From: Bacteroidetes bacterium UBA6161
GTDB lineage: Bacteria > Bacteroidota > Bacteroidia > NS11-12g > UBA955
Direction of reading: 5' to 3'
Length of the DNA stretch: 64,000 nucleotides
NCBI GenBank assembly: GCA_002422315.1
Contig: DIUJ01000050.1
Span: 1-64,000 of the forward strand
Part shown: positions 27,393 to 36,981 of the stretch, piece after piece
Numbering within the stretch: the first letter of the stretch is position 1
Layout of the letters: each line of letters begins with the position of its first letter
The notes under the pieces: model-generated
Databases searched by the model: none
Told to the model about the DNA's origin: nothing
Seen by the model: only the letters and a program-made list of their open reading frames with translations
Position numbers and translations under genes: made by a program

Positions 27393-28058
27393 ATGGACTA
27401 CGGAAAAGAATTTAAAAAATATGCGACCAAACACTTAGGAATAAGTAGTTTAAAGGTAGAAAATCATATTCAGAACATGACTCCCTACATTATAGAAGAG
27501 AGGCAATTAAACATGAGTCAAATGGATATATTTTCTAGGCTTATGATGGATAGAATTATATTTTTAGGTACAGGGATAAATGATGAAGTTGCTAATATCA
27601 TTATTGGACAATTGTTGTTCTTAGACTCTACTAATCCGAACAGAGATATACAAATATACCTTAACAGCCCAGGAGGCGGAGTATATGCAGGACTTGCAAT
27701 ATACGACACCATGCAGTATATCACCTCTGATGTAGCAACTATTTGTACAGGTATGGCGGCATCTATGGGTGCTGTGCTAATGTGTGCTGGAGAAAAAGGC
27801 AAGAGAACAGCATTAAAACATTCGAGAATAATGATTCACCAACCACTGGGAGGTGCTCAAGGGCAGGCTAGCGATATGGAAATCACACTAAAAGAAATTA
27901 TCAAACTTAAAAAAGAACTATACGATATAATTTCTCACCATAGCGGCCAACCTTTCGAAAGAGTAGAAAAAGATAGCGACAGGGATTATTGGATGACTGC
28001 TGATGAGGCAAAAGAATACGGTATGTTAGACGAAGTATTGGTAAACAAAAGAAAGTAA
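27393..28058 (+). CDS. clpP: ATP-dependent Clp protease proteolytic subunit
   Basis: 221 residues. ClpP forms the double-ring proteolytic chamber that works with ClpX. The catalytic triad is Ser124 (GMAASMGAV), His149 (IMIHQPLGG) and Asp198 (EKDSDRDYW). Also present are the family marks NSPGGGVYAGLAIYDTMQ and ITLKEIIKLKKELY. clpX follows after a terminator-like hairpin, so clpP may be expressed at a higher level than clpX. Confidence 0.97.
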   Translation: MDYGKEFKKYATKHLGISSLKVENHIQNMTPYIIEERQLNMSQMDIFSRLMMDRIIFLGTGINDEVANIIIGQLLFLDSTNPNRDIQIYLNSPGGGVYAGLAIYDTMQYITSDVATICTGMAASMGAVLMCAGEKGKRTALKHSRIMIHQPLGGAQGQASDMEITLKEIIKLKKELYDIISHHSGQPFERVEKDSDRDYWMTADEAKEYGMLDEVLVNKRK

Positions 28059-28080
28059 TCCATTCACTTTAAGGCAAAAC

Positions 28081-28117
28081 AAGTGTGTGTCTAAACTTGG
28101 GCACACACTTTTTTTAT
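28081..28117 (+). terminator. terminator-like hairpin between clpP and clpX
   Basis: The stem AAGTGTGTG / CACACACTT is followed by a T run. The clpX start codon is only about 15 bp downstream, so it may act as an attenuator. Confidence 0.8.
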
Positions 28118-28130
28118 TATAGGTAAACAA

Positions 28131-29366
28131 ATGAAAAGTAAAGAAAACAAATGTTCCTTTTGTGGAAGGAAAAGCGACGAAACATCCATGTTAATCTCTG
28201 GTCCAGATGTAAATATTTGTGACAATTGTGTTGTTCAAGCGCATGATATAGTTTCGGAAGAACTTACCAAAGGAGGTGTTCAGAATAAAAACGCAAAGGC
28301 AAAAGACGTAAAACTTCAAACGCCAGGCGAACTAAAAAAACATTTGGATCAATACGTTATTGGACAAGATGAAGCAAAAAAAGTATTGAGTGTAGCAGTA
28401 TACAACCATTATAAAAGGCTATTGTCTAAAAACAATAAAGACGATGTAGAAATAGACAAATCCAATATTTTAATTATAGGAAAGACTGGATCTGGAAAAA
28501 CCTTATTGGCAAAAACACTTGCCAAAGCATTAAATGTTCCATTTTGTATAGCAGATGCGACTGTTCTTACAGAAGCAGGATATGTTGGAGAAGACGTTGA
28601 AAGTATAATCTCTAGACTTTTACAGGCTGCCGATTATGATGAAGAAGCTGCCCAAAAAGGAATTGTTTACCTAGACGAAATAGACAAAATATCTAGAAAA
28701 AGTGCTAATCCTTCTATTACCAGAGATGTATCTGGAGAAGGAGTTCAACAAGGTTTATTAAAACTACTAGAAGGAACTGTGGCAAATATTGCCCCACAAG
28801 GAGGCCGCAAACACCCCGACCAAAAATATATTAAAGTAGATACTAGCAATATATTGTTTATATGTGGAGGCGCTTTTGAAGGCATTGAAAATATTATAAA
28901 AAGACGCGTAAACTCCAATGCATTAGGATTTAAAGTACAGCATGAGAAGAAAGAAATTTCTGATGAAAATATTTTACACTACACCCTACCCGAAGATTTA
29001 AAAAACTTTGGATTAATCCCTGAAATTATAGGAAGACTTCCAGTGGTTACAGCCCTTGACGAACTGGATGCAAAAGCGCTTTTAAAAATACTTACCGAAC
29101 CAAAAAATGCTATCATTAAACAGTATGAGAAACTTTTTGATATGGATGGAGTAAAACTCAAGATTGATTCCGATGTACTAGACTTTATAGTTCATAAAGC
29201 TGTGGAACACAAACTTGGAGCTAGAGGCTTACGTTCTATTTGCGAACAGATTATGGTGGATTATATGTACGAAATCCCAGATAAAAAAACCAAAATAAAA
29301 GAATTAAATATCTCATTAAAAGATGTTCATTCCAAATTAGAGAAATACTTTAGTAGCGTGGCATAA
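28131..29366 (+). CDS. clpX: Clp protease ATP-binding subunit ClpX
   Basis: 411 residues. This AAA+ unfoldase feeds substrates to ClpP. The N-terminal zinc domain has Cys8, Cys11, Cys30 and Cys33. Walker A is GKTGSGKT, Walker B is IVYLDEIDKI, and the pore region follows with VSGEGVQQGLLKLLEG. The ClpP-docking loop region GFKV and the sensor-2 motif KLGARGLRSICE are visible. The UMF1 transporter gene starts 2 bp after its stop. Confidence 0.97.
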   Translation: MKSKENKCSFCGRKSDETSMLISGPDVNICDNCVVQAHDIVSEELTKGGVQNKNAKAKDVKLQTPGELKKHLDQYVIGQDEAKKVLSVAVYNHYKRLLSKNNKDDVEIDKSNILIIGKTGSGKTLLAKTLAKALNVPFCIADATVLTEAGYVGEDVESIISRLLQAADYDEEAAQKGIVYLDEIDKISRKSANPSITRDVSGEGVQQGLLKLLEGTVANIAPQGGRKHPDQKYIKVDTSNILFICGGAFEGIENIIKRRVNSNALGFKVQHEKKEISDENILHYTLPEDLKNFGLIPEIIGRLPVVTALDELDAKALLKILTEPKNAIIKQYEKLFDMDGVKLKIDSDVLDFIVHKAVEHKLGARGLRSICEQIMVDYMYEIPDKKTKIKELNISLKDVHSKLEKYFSSVA

Positions 29367-29368
29367 AT

Positions 29369-30649
29369 ATGGAAAAAAACAACCCCAAAATAACCAATGC
29401 ATGGTGCATGTATGATTGGGCTAATTCTGTTTTTTCCCTGATAATAACCTCTGCAATTTTCCCTATTTATTTTGAAGCTACTACGGGTGGAGCTAATGCT
29501 ACAATACAAATATGGGGAATGACTTTTGTGAACAGTGCACTCCATTCTTATATTCTGGCAGTAGCTTTTTTATTGGTAGCTCTTATAAACCCTCTCCTAT
29601 CTGGCATATCCGATAGCTTGGGATTGAAAAAAATATGGATGGTGTTTTTTACACTTGTTGGTAGCATAGGTTGCATAAGCTTGTATGCATTCACAAGCAG
29701 TACTATTTGGATAGGCATCGTTGGGTTTGCAGTAGCCACTATAGGCTATGCAGGGAGTTTGGTTTTTTATAATTCTTACTTGCCCGAAATTGCCAGTTCC
29801 AATAATTTTGACAAACTAAGCGCCAGAGGCTTTTCATTTGGATATGTAGGTGCGGTTATTCTATTGGTCATAAACCTCATATTTATTACATTTTATTCCG
29901 ATTTCGGATTTGCAAGCAAAGGCTATGCAACTCGATTTTCATTTCTAACGGTTGGAGTTTGGTGGATTGGGTTTGCATTAATCCCTTTTTACTATCTCCC
30001 CAAAGACATAAGAAAAAAAAATGTACAAGGACTTTTAAGCAAGGGATATAAAGAGATAAAAACTGTTTTCGATAGCATACAAAAAGTACCTATTCAGAAA
30101 AGATTTTTAGCATCCTTTTTCTTCTATTCTATGGGCACCCAAACGGTAATGTATGTTGCTGCTTTATTTGGTACTGCAGAGTTAAAACTAGAAGCAAATA
30201 ATTTAATCATCGTAATACTTCTTATACAGTTACTCGCCATAGTTGGTGCTTCTTTTTTCGCTAAAATATCACAAACCAAGGGAACATTCTTATCCTTAAG
30301 TATAATGATAGGCTTGTGGATAATTGTATGCATAGGGGCATATTATACAACAACTGCAAATGAGTTTTATATTTTAGCTGCATTAGTAGGTACTGTAATG
30401 GGAGGAATCCAAAGTCAATCCAGATCGGCTTATGCTTTTATAATTCCTGGAAACAAAGACAATGCATCCTATTTTAGTTTTTATGAGTTTACAGAGAAAA
30501 TAGCCATAGTGATAGGAACTTTTAGCTATGGGTATTTTATAGAATTAACAGGTGGTATGCGCAACAGTATTTTACTTTTGGCCTGTTACTTTGTAATTGG
30601 CTTGCTACTTATGCTTAGGCTTATGCGCTACAATTACAAAACAATATAG
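29369..30649 (+). CDS. MFS transporter, UMF1/Atg22 type
   Basis: 426 residues with about 12 hydrophobic segments. The N terminus NAWCMYDWANSVFSLIITSA is the hallmark of the UMF1 group of major facilitators, with LPEIA and LSARGFSFGYVGA further on. The C-terminal half has GGIQSQSRSAYAFIIPG. Yeast Atg22 exports amino acids from the vacuole; the bacterial substrate is unknown. It is probably translated from the clpX mRNA and converges with the exonuclease gene. Confidence 0.92.
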   Translation: MEKNNPKITNAWCMYDWANSVFSLIITSAIFPIYFEATTGGANATIQIWGMTFVNSALHSYILAVAFLLVALINPLLSGISDSLGLKKIWMVFFTLVGSIGCISLYAFTSSTIWIGIVGFAVATIGYAGSLVFYNSYLPEIASSNNFDKLSARGFSFGYVGAVILLVINLIFITFYSDFGFASKGYATRFSFLTVGVWWIGFALIPFYYLPKDIRKKNVQGLLSKGYKEIKTVFDSIQKVPIQKRFLASFFFYSMGTQTVMYVAALFGTAELKLEANNLIIVILLIQLLAIVGASFFAKISQTKGTFLSLSIMIGLWIIVCIGAYYTTTANEFYILAALVGTVMGGIQSQSRSAYAFIIPGNKDNASYFSFYEFTEKIAIVIGTFSYGYFIELTGGMRNSILLLACYFVIGLLLMLRLMRYNYKTI

Positions 30650-30650
30650 T

Positions 30651-31376
30651 CTACCCTTCTATTATTTTATCATCGGCAAAGGGAACTAATCCTTTCATAC
30701 GCATCAATACTCTTGCAGTTGTAATTACATCTTTAATGCAATATTTGTCTATCCTTTCCAAGTCGTTTTCGTCCCAATAAACGCCACCAACCTTACTGCC
30801 ATCTATATCATCCTTAGGAGAAGGAATACCAAGAGTAGCCGACAATAAATTCAAGGAAGTATAAGACTTAAAATCTCCAAACTTCCATAATTCCATTGTG
30901 TCTAAATGCTTAACTTCCCATGGCTTAAGGCCAGACATATCCAACATTTGAGGCAATGGGATATTGTTTATAACCATTCTTCTACATAAATATGGGATAT
31001 CAAATTCCCTCCCATTGTGCGAACAAAACCGGAAATGTGTAGAATTAAAATGCTTGTGCAACATGTCTGCAAAGTTATGGAGTAGCTCTTCTTCATTGTG
31101 GCTACTGAATGTCTTAACCCTAAAAGTCCATTCATTTTCCAACTTGGCAAATACACCACAACCTATGGAAATTATTTTTCCAAATTCACTATAAATAGCT
31201 GCATTTCTATAGATTGATTCTGGCGTATCACTTTCATTTTTAATTAAATTACTTGCTTTTCTTTTCCAAAGTGCCTTCCAATTCTCGTCTAACTCTTCAA
31301 AAGATTTTTTATTTGAAACAGTTTCAATATCTATAACAAGAACATGTCTTAAATCAATTTCTTCTAAAATTCTCAT
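30651..31376 (-). CDS. PolB-type 3'-5' exonuclease domain protein
   Basis: 241 residues of the DnaQ-like fold, of the stand-alone PolB-exonuclease type. Exo I is VIDIETVS (Asp/Glu metal ligands). Exo II is HNGREFDIPYLCRR. Exo III is IDKYCIKDVITTARVL. The protein has no polymerase domain. It presumably trims single-stranded DNA or RNA 3' ends in the cytoplasm, but the target is not known. It lies 4 bp downstream of the GH3 gene and is probably co-transcribed with it. Confidence 0.87.
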   Translation of the reverse strand: MRILEEIDLRHVLVIDIETVSNKKSFEELDENWKALWKRKASNLIKNESDTPESIYRNAAIYSEFGKIISIGCGVFAKLENEWTFRVKTFSSHNEEELLHNFADMLHKHFNSTHFRFCSHNGREFDIPYLCRRMVINNIPLPQMLDMSGLKPWEVKHLDTMELWKFGDFKSYTSLNLLSATLGIPSPKDDIDGSKVGGVYWDENDLERIDKYCIKDVITTARVLMRMKGLVPFADDKIIEG

Positions 31377-31380
31377 AAGC

Positions 31381-32904
31381 CTATATACTTTGTTGGTTTA
31401 ACAATGCTAATATCTCGTCCATAATAATCCTATTGTTGCTAAGTCGAGGAATTTTATTTTGTCCTCCAAGCTTCCCTTTTGACTTCAGCCATTTCTCAAA
31501 TGTTCCTTTGGGTATACTTTGAACCAAGGGCATTTTAAGGGCTATATCCTTGTGTCTTTTGGCTTCGTAGTCTGAATTTAATTCTTTTAGTTTACTATCT
31601 AGTAATTTCCTAAATTCTTCTAAACTATCTGGTTCTGATTCAAATTCTACCAACCATTGATGCCCAGCGTTATCTGGGTCGGTAAGGTATACAGGTGCTG
31701 CGCTGTAGTCTCTTAGCAAGGCATTGGTTTGAGAACAAGCATATTCTATAGCCGTATCTGCATTGTCTATCATTAGTTCTTCTCCAAAAGCATTGATAAA
31801 CAATTTAGTTCTTCCTGTTATGTGAAATCTATATGGTTTTATGGTTTCAAATTGAATGGTATCGCCAATAATATATCGCCATAGTCCACTTTGGGTAGTA
31901 ATAACTACTGCATAATTTACTCCAGGTTCCACCTGCCACAAGGGTAACACTTTTTGGTTTGGGCTCCCAAATTCACTCATTGGAATAAATTCATAAAACA
32001 CACTGTAGTGTGGCAAAAGGGTTAGCAATCTTGAATTAGGATCTGTTTGAACTCCGAAAAATCCTTCAGAAGCATTGTAAGTTTCTAAATAGGTTACCTT
32101 ATCAGACGGTAAGAATTTTTTAAACTGTTCTCTATATGGAGCAAAATTAACGCCACCATGTATGTAAAGTTCTAAGTTAGGCCAAACTTCTAACATATTT
32201 GCTTTGCCTGTTGTTTCCAACATTCTTTCAAACAATACAAGGGTCCATGTGGGCACACCAGATATACTTGTAACATTTTCGTTTACAGTCTCTTTCACCA
32301 TCATATCCAACTTCTTTTCCCAATCGCCTAGCAAGGCTACAGATTCTGTTGGTGTTTTTAGTAAACTTGCCCAAATTGGCAAATGTTTCATCATAACTGC
32401 TGATAAATCCCCATAAAAAGAGTTCTCATTTAATGGATTAACACTGTTACTACCACCTATTAAAAGGCCTTTGCCATCAAAAATTTTACTTTCAGGGTGT
32501 TGGTTCATGAAAAGAGTAAGCGCATCTCTGCCTCCCTGAAAATGACAATTCTCTAAAATCTCAAAACTAACAGGGATAAATTTGCTTTTGCTGTCTGTTG
32601 TTCCACTGCTTTTTGCAAACCAAGTGATTTCAGATGGCCACAATATATTTTGGGAACCCTGAAGCATTTGTTCAATTTTTGGGGCTAAATCTTCATAACT
32701 ATGAATAGGTATTTCTTTTGCAAATTGCTCGTAAGTAGTTATTGATTTAAAATCAAATTGTCTCCCAAAATCCGTATCTCTTGCTTCTTTTAACAAGTTT
32801 ATTATCAAATCCTTTTGTATGGAATCCGAGTTCTGAATGGCATAATTAAAAGACTGTAACCTTCTTTTGAAATACCAACCCAACAAAGAATTAATGATTG
32901 CCAT
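31381..32904 (-). CDS. GH3 auxin-responsive promoter family protein (acyl-adenylate/amido synthetase-like)
   Basis: 507 residues. Plant GH3 enzymes adenylate a carboxylic acid and conjugate it to an amino acid; bacterial members are less well known. Visible landmarks are the N-terminal ARDTDFGRQFDF and the ATP-binding loop FAKSSGTTDSKSKFIPVS. A central YNASEGFFGVQTD and ITTQSGLWRYIIGDTIQF follow, then TGRTKLFINAFGEEL and a C-terminal GGQNKIPRL. All motifs expected for activity are present. The substrate is unknown. Confidence 0.92.
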   Translation of the reverse strand: MAIINSLLGWYFKRRLQSFNYAIQNSDSIQKDLIINLLKEARDTDFGRQFDFKSITTYEQFAKEIPIHSYEDLAPKIEQMLQGSQNILWPSEITWFAKSSGTTDSKSKFIPVSFEILENCHFQGGRDALTLFMNQHPESKIFDGKGLLIGGSNSVNPLNENSFYGDLSAVMMKHLPIWASLLKTPTESVALLGDWEKKLDMMVKETVNENVTSISGVPTWTLVLFERMLETTGKANMLEVWPNLELYIHGGVNFAPYREQFKKFLPSDKVTYLETYNASEGFFGVQTDPNSRLLTLLPHYSVFYEFIPMSEFGSPNQKVLPLWQVEPGVNYAVVITTQSGLWRYIIGDTIQFETIKPYRFHITGRTKLFINAFGEELMIDNADTAIEYACSQTNALLRDYSAAPVYLTDPDNAGHQWLVEFESEPDSLEEFRKLLDSKLKELNSDYEAKRHKDIALKMPLVQSIPKGTFEKWLKSKGKLGGQNKIPRLSNNRIIMDEILALLNQQSI

Positions 32905-33048
32905 TTAATGTAAATTTAATGTGCGCAATTTAACATTTAATTTTACACATTTAAAAAACTTGTGATTTATCTGCCCCATTGATTTATTAACATAGATTAA
33001 GTTTTAAGAACAAAACAAACATGAAATTTGCAGTTCAAAATATATACT

Positions 33049-33585
33049 ATGGAAAATTTAACAAACTGGGTGCTAGACCCAACACACAGCGAAATCTTAT
33101 TTAAAGTAAAACACCTTATGATAACCTATGTAAAAGGTGAATTCAGAAATTTTTCTGCAACAATTAAAAGCAGCGGAAATGATTTTAACAAGGCATCTAT
33201 TGAAGCTACTATTGATACAAATTCGATTTTTACAAATAACGACGACAGAGATGCACACTTAAAAAGCGCTGATTTTTTCGAAGTAGAACAATATGGACAA
33301 ATTACCTTTGTTGGGAAATCTTTTACAGCAAAAGGAGAAGAAGAATATAGCTTAAAGGGTGATTTGACCATTAAAGGCATAAGCAAAGAAGTGGAAATTG
33401 ACGTAGAATTTGGTGGTTTAAACACAGACCCTTGGGGAAACTCAAAAGCAGGATTTTCTTTTGAAACCAAAATAAACAGAAAAGACTGGGGTTTAAACTG
33501 GAATGCAGCTTTGGAAACAGGCGGTGTATTGGTAAGCGAAGAAGTGAAAATTTCAGGAGAATTACAATTTGTAAAACAAGCTTAA
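33049..33585 (+). CDS. YceI family protein
   Basis: 178 residues of the lipocalin-like YceI fold, which binds polyisoprenoid or other amphiphilic molecules. The family pattern is clear: WVLDPTHSEILFKVKHLMIT, VKGEFRNFSATI, LKSADFFEVEQYGQITFVGK, GDLTIKGISKEVEIDVEF and an ending with VKISGELQFVKQA. There is no signal peptide from the ATG at 33049, so this copy looks cytoplasmic. It is followed by a strong terminator. Confidence 0.92.
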   Translation: MENLTNWVLDPTHSEILFKVKHLMITYVKGEFRNFSATIKSSGNDFNKASIEATIDTNSIFTNNDDRDAHLKSADFFEVEQYGQITFVGKSFTAKGEEEYSLKGDLTIKGISKEVEIDVEFGGLNTDPWGNSKAGFSFETKINRKDWGLNWNAALETGGVLVSEEVKISGELQFVKQA

Positions 33586-33606
33586 ACTTGAATCTTCAAA
33601 TTATGT

Positions 33607-33636
33607 AAAGCCACCCCAATTGGGTGGCTTTTTTTA
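33607..33636 (+). terminator. rho-independent terminator after the YceI gene
   Basis: The stem AAAGCCACCC / GGGTGGCTTT has a 5-nt loop and is followed by a run of seven T. Confidence 0.93.
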
Positions 33637-34015
33637 TGAATTAAACCGAATTTAAGAGACTTTAGTACTTCTACAAAAAATAAGTTTCTACATTTCTTTC
33701 TGCATTGTATAACTTTAGTAGGAAGAAATACTCCCTAGAAAGGCCAAGTCTCATAAGCGATTGTTCTTGATTCAAAAAAGGCAAAAACAATTTCGCAGGC
33801 AGGATTCCCTATCAACCAATCTAAGAAAAAAAGGGAAACAAAGTGTAAAAAGAAGCCAAATTCGAAAACATGGCTAGACAAAACCATTTATCGCTTTCAT
33901 CTATACCATATATAAAAACTATTATTAATCTCAATACGCTGTTTTAACTTATCTTTGCGTTGTTTAAAAAACAAAATTAAACAAGCCAATCAGAAAATAC
34001 AAAAAACAGAATACA
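33637..34015. promoter_or_regulatory. katG upstream region (about 380 bp)
   Basis: No gene is seen. The box TATCTTTG at 33950-33957 is an exact TAnnTTTG match, 58 bp before the katG start. No OxyR- or PerR-like dyad was found by eye, so how the gene is induced is open. Confidence 0.5.
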
Positions 34016-36289
34016 ATGAAAAAGTTACTTTTACCAAGTCTATTGCTTTTTAGTGGTGCAATATTTGCCCAAGAAAAAGCAGCGGAATGCCCAATGGGCC
34101 ATGGCAGTAGTGCCAAAACAGAAACTACAGAACGTAGAGAAGCTGCAATGAAATCACCAAGCAACAAAGATTGGTGGCCTACTCAAATCAACCTGGAGGT
34201 TTTAAGACAAAACTCCGAGAAAACTAATCCAATGGGCGAAAAGTTCAATTACATTTCTGAATTTCAGAAACTCGATTACTTTGAATTGAAAAAAGACATT
34301 GAAAAAGTCCTTACAGAATCTAAAGACTGGTGGCCAGCAGATTTTGGCAATTATGGACCATTGTTTATTAGAATGGCATGGCACAGTGCAGGCACCTACA
34401 GATCAGGCGATGGCAGAGGTGGTTCAAGAGCAGGGCAGCAAAGATTCGCACCGCTTAATAGCTGGCCCGATAATGCAAATCTTGACAAAGCTAGAAGACT
34501 ATTATGGCCTGTAAAACAAAAATATGGCAGCAAGATATCTTGGGCCGACCTTATGGTTTTGGCTGGAAACGTTGCTTTAGAAAACATGGGATTTAAAACC
34601 TTTGGATTTGCAGGTGGCAGAACAGATGTTTGGGAACCAGAATTGGATGTATATTGGGGTTCTGAAACCAAATGGCTAGAAGACAACAGATATTCAGAAG
34701 GCAGAAAATTAGAGAATCCTCTTGCAGCAGTTCAAATGGGACTAATCTACGTAAACCCAGAAGGCCCTAATGGCAATCCTGACCCAGTAGCAGCTGCTAT
34801 AGACATTCGCGAAACTTTTAAAAGAATGGGAATGAACGACGAAGAAACCGTAGCGCTTATTGCTGGCGGACATACTTTTGGTAAAACCCACGGCATGGGC
34901 CCTGCAACAAATGTAGGCCCAGAACCAGAGGCGGCTGGAATTGAAGAGCAAGGCTTTGGCTGGAAAAGTTCTTATGGTACAGGTAAAGGCAAAGATGCTA
35001 TTACTTCTGGATTAGAAGTTACTTGGACCTCCACCCCAACAAAATGGGGCCATGGATTCTTCAAAATTTTATTCTCTAACGAATGGGAACTAACCAAAAG
35101 CCCTGCAGGTGCACACCAATGGGTTGCAAAAGATGGAAAAGCAGTAATACCAGACGCATTTGACCCTAATAAAAAACACTTGCCAACTATGCTTACCACC
35201 GATTTATCTTTGAGATTTGACCCTGAATATGAGAAAATCTCTAGAAGATTCATGGAAAACCCAGACCAATATACCGAAGCATTTGCAAGAGCTTGGTTTA
35301 AACTAACCCACAGAGACATGGGGCCCAAAAGCACCTATTTAGGTCCAGAGGCACCAAAAGTAGACCTTCTATGGCAAGACCCTATTCCTGCTCTAAACCA
35401 TACGCTTATAAATGCTAAAGATATTAAAAATCTTAAAACTCAAATCTTAAACTCAGGATTAACTATTAGCGAAATGGTTTCTACTGCTTGGGCTTCTGCT
35501 TCTACTTACAGAGAATCGGATAGAAGAGGTGGAGCAAACGGAGCTAGAATAAGACTAGAGCCTCAAAGAAGCTGGGAAGTAAACAACCCTAGTCAATTAA
35601 ACAAAGTATTGGGTGCATTAGAAAAAATACAAACCGAATTTAATTCTAAAAATAAAAGCAAAAAAGTTTCTTTGGCTGATTTAATTGTTCTTGCAGGGAA
35701 TGTAGGCATAGAACAAGCAGCAAAAAACGCAGGATATACTGTAGAAGTGCCTTTTACTCCAGGCAGAATGGATGCAAGCCAAGAACAAACCGATATAGAG
35801 TCCTTTAATTTATTGGAGCCTATGGCAGATGGTTTTAGAAATTACCTTAAGACCCAATACACTCTTTCTACTGAACAATTGTTGGTAGACAAAGCACAAC
35901 TTCTAAGCCTTACTGCCCCAGAAATGACAGTTTTAGTTGGAGGTCTTCGCTCAGTAAATGCAAACTTTGACCAGTCTAAACATGGCATTTTTACCAATAC
36001 TACAGGACAGTTAAATAACGACTTCTTTGTAAACCTTATGTCTATGGACACCGAATGGAAAGCCAAAGACGATACCAAAGAAATTTTTGTAGGCATAGAC
36101 AGAACCAATGGCAAAGAAAAGTGGACTGCAAGTAGAGCCGACCTTATATTCGGTTCCAACTCTGAACTAAGAGCCCTGGCAGAGGTATATGCGAGCAACG
36201 ATGCAAAAGAAAAATTTGTACAAGACTTTGTAGCCGCTTGGACCAAAGTAATGAACTTGGACAGGTTTGACATACACATGAAAAAATAA
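34016..36289 (+). CDS. katG: catalase-peroxidase with N-terminal signal peptide
   Basis: 757 residues. KatG is a bifunctional haem enzyme that breaks down hydrogen peroxide. The distal site is Arg119, Trp122 and His123 (RMAWHSAGTYR). The proximal His is in ALIAGGHTFGKTHG. A Tyr in YVNPEGPN and a Met in KRMGMNDEE fit the Trp-Tyr-Met adduct. The C-terminal non-catalytic repeat is complete. Unusually, the enzyme begins with a signal peptide (LLLPSLLLFSGAIFAQ) placed before the normal N terminus (AECPMGHG). This suggests it works in the periplasm or outside the cell. Confidence 0.96.
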   Translation: MKKLLLPSLLLFSGAIFAQEKAAECPMGHGSSAKTETTERREAAMKSPSNKDWWPTQINLEVLRQNSEKTNPMGEKFNYISEFQKLDYFELKKDIEKVLTESKDWWPADFGNYGPLFIRMAWHSAGTYRSGDGRGGSRAGQQRFAPLNSWPDNANLDKARRLLWPVKQKYGSKISWADLMVLAGNVALENMGFKTFGFAGGRTDVWEPELDVYWGSETKWLEDNRYSEGRKLENPLAAVQMGLIYVNPEGPNGNPDPVAAAIDIRETFKRMGMNDEETVALIAGGHTFGKTHGMGPATNVGPEPEAAGIEEQGFGWKSSYGTGKGKDAITSGLEVTWTSTPTKWGHGFFKILFSNEWELTKSPAGAHQWVAKDGKAVIPDAFDPNKKHLPTMLTTDLSLRFDPEYEKISRRFMENPDQYTEAFARAWFKLTHRDMGPKSTYLGPEAPKVDLLWQDPIPALNHTLINAKDIKNLKTQILNSGLTISEMVSTAWASASTYRESDRRGGANGARIRLEPQRSWEVNNPSQLNKVLGALEKIQTEFNSKNKSKKVSLADLIVLAGNVGIEQAAKNAGYTVEVPFTPGRMDASQEQTDIESFNLLEPMADGFRNYLKTQYTLSTEQLLVDKAQLLSLTAPEMTVLVGGLRSVNANFDQSKHGIFTNTTGQLNNDFFVNLMSMDTEWKAKDDTKEIFVGIDRTNGKEKWTASRADLIFGSNSELRALAEVYASNDAKEKFVQDFVAAWTKVMNLDRFDIHMKK

Positions 36290-36314
36290 TTCAATCTCTT
36301 ATTTCTTTTTCCAG

Positions 36315-36348
36315 AAAAGCACTTCACTTATTGGTGGAGTGCTTTTTT
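36315..36348 (+). terminator. terminator after katG
   Basis: The stem AAAAGCACTTCAC / GTGGAGTGCTTTT has one wobble pair and is followed by a T run. Confidence 0.9.
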
Positions 36349-36468
36349 GTTTTAAAGTGCATCTAAACTTATAACCTCTTCCCCCTCCGTATAGTTACAT
36401 TATATAGAAAAACCATGTTTCTTAGTGTTCCAAATGAACATTTTAAGAAATAAAATGCTATATGATGT

Positions 36469-36936
36469 ATGAAAATATTCGAATACCGCCAAACCCAAAA
36501 ACTACCTATCAGTATTGAAAAAGCTTGGGAATTTTTCTCTTCTCCAAAAAACTTAAAGGAAATTACCCCACCCTACATGGGTTTTGATATCACTAGCCAA
36601 AATCTTAATCCCAAAATGCATGCAGGAATGATAATTAGCTATAAAGTTAGTCCGCTTTTAGGTATAAAAATGACATGGGTAACAGAAATAACCCACGTGC
36701 AAGAACCTAATTTTTTTGTAGATGAACAAAGATTTGGACCCTATAGCCTTTGGCACCATCAACACCATTTTAAGGAAATAGAAAATGGAATAGAGATGAC
36801 AGATATAATAAACTACAAAGCACCCTTGGGTATACTTGGACAAATAGTTACACCATTTATAGTTACTCCTAAACTTCAAGAAATATTTGACCATAGAAAA
36901 AAAGTGCTCTTAGATTTGTTTGGTGAGTACAAATAA
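36469..36936 (+). CDS. SRPBCC family protein (ligand-binding START-like fold)
   Basis: 155 residues. The pattern LPISIEKAWEFFSSPKNLKE, ITPPYMGFDI, MTWVTEITHVQEPNFFVDEQ and GPYSLWHHQHHF is that of the SRPBCC group close to the cyclase/dehydrase-like proteins. These proteins enclose a hydrophobic ligand pocket; the ligand here is not known. There is no signal peptide. It converges with the first TlpA-like gene and marks the edge of the accessory region. Confidence 0.87.
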   Translation: MKIFEYRQTQKLPISIEKAWEFFSSPKNLKEITPPYMGFDITSQNLNPKMHAGMIISYKVSPLLGIKMTWVTEITHVQEPNFFVDEQRFGPYSLWHHQHHFKEIENGIEMTDIINYKAPLGILGQIVTPFIVTPKLQEIFDHRKKVLLDLFGEYK

Positions 36937-36981
36937 GATTTTGGCATTTCAGTATAAAAGGAATTTACTCCACTCCCCTAG

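Noticed and set aside
33637..34015. Small gene or RNA between the YceI gene and katG
   Set aside because: No ORF with a start and promoter, and no hairpin beyond the YceI terminator.
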